A DNA stretch of 9,867 nucleotides. Source: Bacteroidales bacterium. Its GTDB lineage: Bacteria; Bacteroidota; Bacteroidia; Bacteroidales; PUMT01. Below, in pieces: positions 1-5,876 of this stretch; positions within the stretch are counted from its first letter, which is position 1; each line of letters begins with the position of its first letter. The translations under genes were made by a program, and so were the position numbers. The notes under the pieces were generated by a model, which had not been told where the DNA came from, ran no database searches, and saw only the letters and a program-made list of their open reading frames with translations. The stretch spans positions 1 through 9,867 of the forward strand of contig SLOS01000366.1 of NCBI GenBank assembly GCA_007132365.1. Reading direction: 5' to 3'.

Positions 1-87
1 CGGTATCAGATTGATCATCTTGAGATGATAGTGGATGATGAAATATGGCCATTGCCAAAATATCGCGAATTGCTTTTCATAAGATAA
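1..87 (+). CDS. glnN: C-terminal end of type III glutamine synthetase (partial, 5' end outside window)
   Basis: Frame 1 is open from the first base and stops at TAA 85-87, giving 28 residues. They include DHLEMIVDDEIWPLPKYREL and end in LLFIR. I recognise this tail from type III (GlnN) glutamine synthetases, the large ATP-dependent ammonium-assimilation enzymes common in Bacteroidota, which end in a D-x-x-WPLPxYRExLFI motif. Only the extreme C-terminus is present, so no catalytic residue can be inspected and the identification rests on this short tail. The strong terminator just downstream fits the end of a transcription unit. Confidence 0.75.
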   Translation, partial: RYQIDHLEMIVDDEIWPLPKYRELLFIR

Positions 88-125
88 TCAAGAGGTTTTA
101 GGTTGGTTTTTCATAAGTTTTGCCT

Positions 126-159
126 ACCGGGACAATATATTATGTCCCGGTTTTGTTTT
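126..159 (+). terminator. Rho-independent terminator after the glutamine synthetase gene
   Basis: A perfect 9-bp stem (ACCGGGACA 126-134 pairing with TGTCCCGGT 143-151) encloses an 8-base AT loop and runs into TTTTGTTTT (151-159). The GC-rich stem followed by a T tract is a textbook intrinsic terminator. It ends transcription of the gene whose 3' end lies at 1-87, about 40 bases beyond that stop codon, and separates it from the PorE-like gene. Confidence 0.88.
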
Positions 160-181
160 GATTTAAAAATTTCTACTTTTA
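152..181 (+). promoter_or_regulatory. Candidate promoter for the PorE-like gene
   Basis: TTTG at 152-155 and TACTTTTA at 174-181 are separated by 18 bases. This resembles the Bacteroidota sigma-factor pattern (TTTG near -33, TAnnTTTG near -7) with one mismatch, A for the final G. Transcription would begin near 187, about 20 bases before the ATG at 209. The -33 element lies in the terminator's T tract, so the two signals would abut. AT-rich sequence gives chance matches, so this is tentative. Confidence 0.3.
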
Positions 182-208
182 CAAAATACAATTCTAATAT
201 CTCTTGAG

Positions 209-2176
209 ATGAGGATCTATTCCACCCTTGCGGTTCTGTTTCTGGGACTGTTCTTTTTTTCGGATCTTTATGGTCAGTCCAGGCGGATTGAAAGAGCGGA
301 GCGCGCCTATGACGCCGGAGAGTATTATGAAGCGATCGACCTTTACAGGGATGCTTATTCTGCTGTCAGTGACAGGGACATGCGAGCGGAAATAGTTTTT
401 CTGATTGCCAAATGCTATATGAAAGTGTCGGATATACGGCAGACCGAAAACTGGTTCAGAAGAGCCGTTACACTTAATATTGACAATCCGGAAGTTTACT
501 GGTACTATGGCGAGGCCCTGAAAATGAATGAAAAGTATGAGGAGGCCATTGAACAGTTCAATATCTTTAGTGAACTGGTACCGGATGATCCCAGGGGGGA
601 AACCGGCATCGAATCATCCAGGCTTGCAATGCAGTGGATGGAAAATCCTACCCCCTATGAGATAACTGAGGTTAATTTTTTTAATTCAAGGGAGAGTGAT
701 TATTCACCTGCATTTGCCAACGAAGACTATAGCCTGGTTTATTTTACCTCTTCCAGGAAAGACAAGGGAAACAGCAGACATGGTGCAACGGGAGAATACT
801 TTGCAAATATTTATGAATCCAGGAAGGACAGGCAGGGCAGGTGGAGCACTCCTTCAGTTCTCGACAACATAAATTCTGAATTTGAAGAGGGCACACCATC
901 TCTTAATCAGGGTTACACCGTAATGTACTTTACCAGTTGCAAAGCTGTCCGGAGAAGAAACAATGGTTGCCAGATTTACAAGGCAACCCGCAGAGGCGAC
1001 AGCTGGGGAAGTCCTGAGGTCATTGATCTGGCCCCTGATACGCTTGTTGCCGCGCATCCGGCAATTTCACCCGATGAGCTTACTCTGTACTTTGTCTCAG
1101 ATATGCCCGGAGGAATCGGGAGAAAAGATCTCTGGAAGGTGACCCGCAGCAGCATAACCTCTCCATGGGGAACACCGGTCAACCTGGGCCCCGAAATTAA
1201 CACAGCCGGTGATGAGGTATTCCCTTACGTTCATCCCGACGGAACACTGTATTTCTCATCAAACGGTCATCCGGGTATGGGCGGACTTGATATTTTCAGG
1301 GCCGCCAGAAGGGAAGACGGCGGATGGTTTGTTCAGAATATGGGATACCCGGTCAATTCTCCGGCCGACGATTTCGGGATAGTATTCGAGAAGGATATCG
1401 AAAGAGGTTTTTTCAGTTCCAACCGGGGCAGGCGAAGCACCGACAATATCTTCTCTTTCTATCTCCCTCCGCTGGTATTTAATGTTGAGGGCCTTGTGAA
1501 AGATATCGACACTGAAGACATCCTTCCCGGATCCAGTGTAAAGATGGTAGGAAGTGACGGGACAATTACCGAGGTCAACACCGGTGAAAAAGGGGATTTC
1601 CGCTTTATGCTCAGACCAAATGTGGATTACGTGTTCCTTGCCTCAAAGGATGGATACCTTACAAATAAAAGAGGGCTGACCACCAGGGGTGTGGAAAGCA
1701 GCAGGGACTTTTCAGTTACTATAGACATACAGTCATTTGAAAAGCCAATCGAACTGCCGAATATTTTTTATGACTTTGCCAGATGGGACCTGCGGCCTGA
1801 GTCCCTGGTAGCTCTTGACGAACTGGTGGAAACCCTGAATGATAACCCTCATGTTACAATTGAGCTGGCTTCCCATACAGATTCCAGGGGAGGTGCAGCC
1901 TTTAATATGGAATTATCTCAGAAACGTGCGCAGTCGGTTGTTGATTATCTTATCGACAATGGTATTTCACCGGACCGTCTGGTGCCGGCAGGCTATGGCA
2001 AATCAAGGCCGAGGACTGTTGATGAGCGTCAGGCCTCTGTATACCCGTTCCTGCCTCCAGGCACTGTGCTGACAGAGGATTTTATTGAGTCGCTGCCGAC
2101 AGAGGAGCAGGTAGAGACTGCCCATCAGATCAACAGGCGTACTGAGTTTGAGGTCCTTTCGACTGATTATGAATGA
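209..2176 (+). CDS. PorE-like TPR / PD40 beta-propeller / carboxypeptidase-regulatory / OmpA-family envelope protein
   Basis: The product has 655 residues. Residues 1-22 form a Sec signal peptide (hydrophobic 7-20, likely cleavage after LYG before Q23), with no lipobox cysteine. Residues ~26-130 are TPR helices. About 165-406 hold five PD40-like blades, each with a YF-S or FFSSN core (for example YFTSSR 178-183, LYFSSNGHPG 347-356). About 424-505 is a carboxypeptidase-regulatory-like beta domain. About 516-650 is an OmpA C-terminal domain with ASHTDSRG (554-561) and LSQKRA (569-574), where D558 and R573 are the expected peptidoglycan-binding pair. This domain order matches PorE of Porphyromonas gingivalis, a peptidoglycan-associated type IX secretion protein, but Bacteroidota carry many paralogues with it, so PorE itself is not established. 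About 40 residues (602-641) are inserted before the final NRRTEFEV strand. The start is the first ATG and directly begins the signal peptide. Its 3' end overlaps the convergent polyamine gene. Confidence 0.88.
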   Translation: MRIYSTLAVLFLGLFFFSDLYGQSRRIERAERAYDAGEYYEAIDLYRDAYSAVSDRDMRAEIVFLIAKCYMKVSDIRQTENWFRRAVTLNIDNPEVYWYYGEALKMNEKYEEAIEQFNIFSELVPDDPRGETGIESSRLAMQWMENPTPYEITEVNFFNSRESDYSPAFANEDYSLVYFTSSRKDKGNSRHGATGEYFANIYESRKDRQGRWSTPSVLDNINSEFEEGTPSLNQGYTVMYFTSCKAVRRRNNGCQIYKATRRGDSWGSPEVIDLAPDTLVAAHPAISPDELTLYFVSDMPGGIGRKDLWKVTRSSITSPWGTPVNLGPEINTAGDEVFPYVHPDGTLYFSSNGHPGMGGLDIFRAARREDGGWFVQNMGYPVNSPADDFGIVFEKDIERGFFSSNRGRRSTDNIFSFYLPPLVFNVEGLVKDIDTEDILPGSSVKMVGSDGTITEVNTGEKGDFRFMLRPNVDYVFLASKDGYLTNKRGLTTRGVESSRDFSVTIDIQSFEKPIELPNIFYDFARWDLRPESLVALDELVETLNDNPHVTIELASHTDSRGGAAFNMELSQKRAQSVVDYLIDNGISPDRLVPAGYGKSRPRTVDERQASVYPFLPPGTVLTEDFIESLPTEEQVETAHQINRRTEFEVLSTDYE

Positions 2177-3204
2177 TGCGGAATCTCATCCAGCATTACA
2201 GACCACTCCTTTTTTGTCCTTTTGCGCCAGTCTCCTTTATGGTACAGGTAACTTGCTATGAGAGGAAGGACCGAGGTGGCTTCTGCATATACCATCTGTT
2301 CATAGACTGTATCTACTTTGCCCCATGATGAGGCTTCCCTGAGGGTTGAGCCGGAGCAGGCACCATCCCTGGCGTCTGCAACTGTAATTTGTACGGCATA
2401 TTTATGCATTTCCACATCCTTTCCAAGTATTTCTGCACATATAACGGTATCCTGAGTGAAATTTTTAGGTACACCACCACCTATCATAAATAAGCCCGTT
2501 GCCGGGGCAGCCATCTTTATCCTGGTGAGTTCAAGAAAATCTTTGACTGAATCTATGGCTATATGGCGCCCGGGGTTGTCCCACTGGTGACTGACCAGTC
2601 CGAATCCTGCGCTGCTGTCAGTAAATGCAGGACAAAATACAGGCACATTATATTCATAACATGTCTGAACCAGGGAATCTTTCTTTTTGGCATTTTTAAC
2701 CAGATATTTACCCATTTCCCGAATGAATTCACGTGAAGAGTAAGCACCGGGCTCCATATTATCAGCTATCTCCTTGATGGTATGGTCACATGCCTGCAAC
2801 TCCTCTTCATCAATAAAGGTATCGTAAATCCGGTCTATGTAAAACTTGCGCAGCAGTTTATCATCAGCATAGGGTGAGCCCTTATAGTGTTTGAAACCCA
2901 AAGCTTCAAAAAAATCCATATCCACTATGGAGGCTCCGGTGGCAACAATGGCATCTATCATATTGCTTCTTACCATATCAACATACACCTGCATACATCC
3001 CCCGGCACTTGTGCTACCTGCAAGGGTGAGTATTACAGAGCAATCATCTTCCCGGATCATTTTTGTGTATATATCAGCTGCTGAAGCAGTGTCGCGCGAT
3101 GTAAATGACATATCACGCATCGAATCAATGATCGGTGTTGCATCAAAAGATTTGATGTCTATATGTTTAACCGTTTCTTTCAGGAAATCTTTTTTTTCCA
3201 TCAT
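2167..3204 (-). CDS. speY: Deoxyhypusine synthase homologue, probable homospermidine synthase (SpeY-type)
   Basis: This 345-residue protein belongs to the deoxyhypusine synthase family, NAD-dependent enzymes that move an aminobutyl group via a lysine imine. Visible motifs are GSTSAGG (63-69), ATGASIVDMD (88-97), CPAFTDSSAGFG (191-202), IGGGVPKNF (241-249) and EASSWGK (290-296). K296 aligns with the imine-forming lysine of human DHS (Lys329), and W294 and E290 align with its neighbours Trp327 and Glu323. Bacteria lack eIF5A; characterised bacterial homologues (SpeY) make homospermidine from putrescine. The gene is last in a minus-strand cluster after an arginine decarboxylase and an agmatinase that would supply putrescine, with a 34-bp gap to the agmatinase gene. 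The start is ATG 3204, with a second in-frame ATG at 3201 equally possible. Several substrate-side residues differ from human DHS. The family call is firm; the exact product (homospermidine, spermidine or other) is inferred. Confidence 0.85.
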   Translation of the reverse strand: MMEKKDFLKETVKHIDIKSFDATPIIDSMRDMSFTSRDTASAADIYTKMIREDDCSVILTLAGSTSAGGCMQVYVDMVRSNMIDAIVATGASIVDMDFFEALGFKHYKGSPYADDKLLRKFYIDRIYDTFIDEEELQACDHTIKEIADNMEPGAYSSREFIREMGKYLVKNAKKKDSLVQTCYEYNVPVFCPAFTDSSAGFGLVSHQWDNPGRHIAIDSVKDFLELTRIKMAAPATGLFMIGGGVPKNFTQDTVICAEILGKDVEMHKYAVQITVADARDGACSGSTLREASSWGKVDTVYEQMVYAEATSVLPLIASYLYHKGDWRKRTKKEWSVMLDEIPHHS

Positions 3205-3238
3205 CTGAATTTTTATGTTGTTTGATTATAGTTTCTCA

Positions 3239-4096
3239 TTATTTACTGAATTGCATGCTCAGTAAACTGTATATCAGCCTGGCTGCCATAAAATCAGGGG
3301 CCTTGTTTTCTTTCGATGGACAAAGTTCAACTACATCAAATCCAACAAGATTTTTCCGGCAGACAACCTCCCTGAGGAAGGAGATGATCTGATACCAGCC
3401 CATCCCCCCGGGCTCCGGAGTCCCCGTAGAAGGCATAACGGACGGATCAAAAACATCAAGATCTATTGTTATGTAAACGTTATCCGACAGGAGACCGGTT
3501 GCTTTTTTCATCCATTTATCATTATCATGGATATGGTGGGCGAAAAATACCCTGCCTTTATCCATTACCGGCAATTCCCCTGAATCAACAGCTCTTATGC
3601 CTACCTGCACAATTGAAGCAACTTCTCTTGCCCTGGCCATTACACAGGCATGGTTATTTTCTGAACCTTCGTATTCATTTCTGAGATCGCTGTGTGCATC
3701 CAGCTGCAGGACGGTCAGATCAGGATATTTTCGTGCGAACATCTGAATGCTACCGATTGAAACAGAATGCTCGCCACCGATAATCACCGGGAACTTTCCC
3801 CTCTCCAGGTAACCGCTTATCCGGCCCGAGACTGCCTTTATCATTTTCTCGGGGCTCTCATTTTCCATTACCGGTTCAGCAGTGTATATCCCTTTGAGAT
3901 AAACCTCGCTTCCGGTTTCAATATCATAGAGTTCCATATTGGCAGAAGCCTCAAGTATTGCCCGCGGTCCTTTGTCCGCGCCCTTTATCCAGGTACTTGT
4001 CCCGTCGTATGGTACAGGAACTATAATGATCTCTGAGTCATCATTCCCGGAAAACTGTTCCGGCAAACCACCAAAATTTGTGATATAACTTTCCAT
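3239..4096 (-). CDS. speB: Agmatinase (ureohydrolase family)
   Basis: This enzyme hydrolyses agmatine to putrescine and urea in the cytoplasm. The 285-residue product has the complete binuclear manganese site of the arginase/agmatinase family: GGEH (107-110, H110), DAHSD (133-137, D133/H135/D137) and DLDVFDP (212-218, D212/D214), plus E257 in DVVELCP. The N-terminal VPYDGTSTW segment (28-36) and NMELYDIE (53-60) are typical of agmatinases. I start at ATG 4096; the open frame extends 11 codons further only through a TTG at 4129, and 285 residues fits the family. The ureohydrolase fold also includes arginase, guanidinobutyrase and formimidoylglutamase, but placement between arginine decarboxylase and a polyamine synthase favours agmatinase. 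It lies 69 bp after speA and 34 bp before the speY-like gene, all on the same strand, so co-transcription is likely. Confidence 0.9.
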   Translation of the reverse strand: MESYITNFGGLPEQFSGNDDSEIIIVPVPYDGTSTWIKGADKGPRAILEASANMELYDIETGSEVYLKGIYTAEPVMENESPEKMIKAVSGRISGYLERGKFPVIIGGEHSVSIGSIQMFARKYPDLTVLQLDAHSDLRNEYEGSENNHACVMARAREVASIVQVGIRAVDSGELPVMDKGRVFFAHHIHDNDKWMKKATGLLSDNVYITIDLDVFDPSVMPSTGTPEPGGMGWYQIISFLREVVCRKNLVGFDVVELCPSKENKAPDFMAARLIYSLLSMQFSK

Positions 4097-4165
4097 ATGT
4101 TCATTACCTATTTTATAAACGCAGGTCAAACACCCGGATTAGTTGTAAATTTCAGAAATCGGTTA

Positions 4166-5557
4166 TTAATACCCAAGTATTTTAAGCATTGATTTATGGC
4201 TTTGTTCCTTGGCAAAAAGCTTGGTGGTTATTTCCCCCTCCTCGTCAAGATCTATAATAATATGTTTAGGGGCTGGTATCAGGCAGTGTTGTATTCCCCC
4301 GTATCCCCCAATTGATTCCTGGTAAGCACCAGTATGGAACAGTCCGATATACTGAGTTTCTCCGTTCTTTATTTTCGGAAGGAATATAGCATTGGCATGC
4401 GCCTCCGAATTGTAATAATCTTCACTGTCGCAGGTAAGTCCCCCGAGAAAGACCCTTTCATACTCCTCTTCCCAGTTATTTACTGCCAGAAGGATAAACC
4501 TTTTGTTCAATGCCCAGGTATCGGGCAATGTTGTCATGAAAGATGAATCTATCATATTCCATATTTCCCGGTCATTCTGCCGTTTTTGTCCCAATATCGA
4601 ATATAGAACAGCGCTGCTTTCTGCTACTGTATATGATCCGAATTCGGTAAATATGTCAGGTTCGGGTATTTCGTTCCGTTCACATATGTTTTTTATCTGA
4701 GCAATGATCTCTTCGGCCATGTATTCGTAATCATAATCGAATGACAAAGAATTCTTGATCGGGAATCCTCCGCCGATGTTAAGCGAGTCCAGTTCGGGGC
4801 AAATCTTTTTAAGATCACAGTATACATTAACACACTTTGAAAGTTCGTTCCAGTAATAGGCATTGTCGGCGATGCCGGTATTTATGAAAAAGTGAAGCAT
4901 CTTGAGCTCCAGATCAGGGTTTGGCTTTATCTTCTCCTCGTAAAAAGAGATAATATCGTTGTACCGTATACCCAGTCTTGAAGTATAGAACTCAAATTTT
5001 GGTTCTTCTTCTGCAGCAATCCTGATGCCAACCTTGTAATTGGTTTTGACAAGGCTGTTAAGCTGGTCAAGTTCAAGTTTATTATCCAGTACAGGAATGG
5101 TATTGGAGAAGCCGCCATTGATGAATGTGGCGATGTTTTCAATGTATTGCGGACGTTTGAACCCGTTACATACAATGTAAATGTCTTTATTGACCTGCCC
5201 CGTCTGGTAAAGCTCCTCTATAATGTTAAGGTCAAATGCAGATGATGTTTCAAGATGTACATCGTTTTCCAGTACTTTTTCAAGCACAAAAGAGAAATGT
5301 GAGCTCTTGGTGCAGTAACAATATTGGTAATCACCATTATAGTCGGCTTTGGCAAGGGCTACATTGAACCATTTCTTTGCCTGTTGTATCTGTTGGCTGA
5401 TCTTTGGAAGGTAGGTTATCTTGAGGGGTGTGCCATACTGTTTAATAACATCCATCAGGGAGATGTCATTAAAGTATAATTCGTTATCCTCAATTTTGAA
5501 TTCCCTTTGGGGAAATTCAAAGGTCTGCTCTATCAGGTCAATGTATTTATTCTTCAT
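4166..5557 (-). CDS. speA: Arginine decarboxylase, short Bacteroidota fold-III type
   Basis: A PLP-dependent decarboxylase (463 residues) expected to convert arginine to agmatine, the first step of the local polyamine route. Features of the alanine-racemase-fold group: CTKSSH (82-87), with K84 as the probable PLP Schiff-base lysine; LHFFINTG (221-228); IGGGFP (261-266), the glycine loop for PLP phosphate; EFGSYTVAES (305-314), in the place of the usual EPGR; GLTCDSED (373-380), with the C376-D377 pair of the second half-site; and FHTGAYQES (407-415). It is far shorter than E. coli SpeA (about 630 residues). I start at ATG 5557 (MKNKYIDLIEQTFEFPQ), where recognisable family sequence begins. 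The frame stays open upstream to 5734, but that stretch is AT-rich and translates to low-complexity hydrophobic sequence, so it looks non-coding. First gene of the speA-speB-speY cluster. Substrate is inferred from family and context; ornithine or another basic amino acid is not excluded. Confidence 0.87.
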   Translation of the reverse strand: MKNKYIDLIEQTFEFPQREFKIEDNELYFNDISLMDVIKQYGTPLKITYLPKISQQIQQAKKWFNVALAKADYNGDYQYCYCTKSSHFSFVLEKVLENDVHLETSSAFDLNIIEELYQTGQVNKDIYIVCNGFKRPQYIENIATFINGGFSNTIPVLDNKLELDQLNSLVKTNYKVGIRIAAEEEPKFEFYTSRLGIRYNDIISFYEEKIKPNPDLELKMLHFFINTGIADNAYYWNELSKCVNVYCDLKKICPELDSLNIGGGFPIKNSLSFDYDYEYMAEEIIAQIKNICERNEIPEPDIFTEFGSYTVAESSAVLYSILGQKRQNDREIWNMIDSSFMTTLPDTWALNKRFILLAVNNWEEEYERVFLGGLTCDSEDYYNSEAHANAIFLPKIKNGETQYIGLFHTGAYQESIGGYGGIQHCLIPAPKHIIIDLDEEGEITTKLFAKEQSHKSMLKILGY

Positions 5558-5638
5558 GACAAGGCACTGTTTTATGCTAAAATGATTGCAAATAAAATAA
5601 AATATCTGAATAAAAACGCACGAAGTCTTAAAAAAAAA

Positions 5639-5646
5639 TAAAAGTA
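5639..5646 (-). promoter_or_regulatory. Weak candidate -7 element for the speA-speB-speY cluster
   Basis: Read on the minus strand, this is TACTTTTA, one mismatch from the Bacteroidota -7 consensus TAnnTTTG. It would start transcription near 5632, giving a leader of about 75 bases before the speA ATG at 5557. No convincing -33 TTTG sits at the usual spacing; the nearest is about 26 bases upstream. The AT-rich context makes a chance match quite possible. Confidence 0.22.
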
Positions 5647-5725
5647 AATAAGCCGGATTCGAAATATTAAAACAAAGTAACTGATTCGGATATTGTGTTA
5701 ATTGCGTATTTAAGTTCATTAAGTC

Positions 5726-5755
5726 ATGCATCACATGTATATGACATCATTGCAT
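5726..5755. repeat. Imperfect nested dyad, possible operator
   Basis: Two inverted pairs are nested around a common centre: ATGCA (5726-5730) with TGCAT (5751-5755), and ATGT (5735-5738) with ACAT (5744-5747), around the centre atatg. The inner spacers are 4 and 3 bases, so symmetry is off by one. It lies between the divergent genes, about 50 bases upstream of the plus-strand -7 element. This could be a regulator site or a chance pattern in AT-rich DNA; no regulator gene is in the window. Confidence 0.25.
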
Positions 5756-5807
5756 ATTATTAACAATGTATCAGATCATGCTTTAACTTAATATGGTTTC
5801 AATTTAG

Positions 5808-5815
5808 TATCTTTG
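5808..5815 (+). promoter_or_regulatory. Promoter -7 element for the GNAT-nitrilase gene
   Basis: TATCTTTG matches the Bacteroidota -7 consensus TAnnTTTG exactly and is followed by C, as is often seen. A TTTA at 5782-5785, 22 bases upstream, is a tolerable -33 element. Transcription would begin near 5822, leaving about 50 bases before the ATG at 5873. purM, 18 bp after the fusion gene, probably shares this promoter. Confidence 0.55.
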
Positions 5816-5828
5816 CCGGGGCTACCGG

Positions 5829-5876
5829 ATGGATGAGAAAAACAGTTCAGATCCTGGTTTAAAATTTAGTGTATGA
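5829..5876 (+). CDS. Possible 15-codon upstream reading frame in the leader of the GNAT-nitrilase gene
   Basis: ATG at 5829 opens a frame encoding MDEKNSSDPGLKFSV that stops at TGA 5874-5876, inside the ATGA that contains the next start codon (5873). Such an overlap is a common arrangement for translational coupling, and the frame lies downstream of the predicted promoter, so it would be on the transcript. It has no recognisable homologue and is short enough to arise by chance; an overlapping 9-codon frame starts at 5833. Recorded as a possible leader peptide only. Confidence 0.18.
   Translation: MDEKNSSDPGLKFSV

Larger units (their letters stand above)
5558..5872. other. Divergent intergenic region between speA and the GNAT-nitrilase gene
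   Basis: These 315 bases are AT-rich and hold the control signals for two divergent genes. I see a good TAnnTTTG promoter element toward the plus strand (5808-5815), a weak one toward speA (5639-5646), an imperfect dyad (5726-5755) and a 15-codon plus-strand reading frame ending in the next gene's start. An A8 run lies at 5631-5638. I see no tRNA, no recognisable riboswitch and no intrinsic terminator. The minus-strand frame open through much of it is judged non-coding. Confidence 0.7.

Noticed and set aside
2891..3208. 105-codon plus-strand frame opposite the speY-like gene
   Set aside because: It is fully antisense to a well-supported enzyme gene and shows no recognisable motif; best explained as a shadow frame.
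4097..4129. TTG start adding 11 residues to the agmatinase
   Set aside because: A non-ATG codon with no supporting homology; ATG 4096 gives a normal agmatinase length.
4149..4159. Small palindrome ATTTCAGAAAT between speA and speB
   Set aside because: Only 5 bp per arm with no T tract after it; too short to call an operator or terminator.
5558..5734. In-frame 59-residue N-terminal extension of the arginine decarboxylase
   Set aside because: The stretch is AT-rich, gives a low-complexity hydrophobic translation, and family-like sequence begins at the ATG at 5557. It more likely holds the promoter and leader.
5817..5829. CCGG-GGCTA-CCGG mini-hairpin near the predicted transcription start of the GNAT-nitrilase gene
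   Set aside because: The stem is only 4 bp and no downstream element suggests a riboswitch or attenuator.
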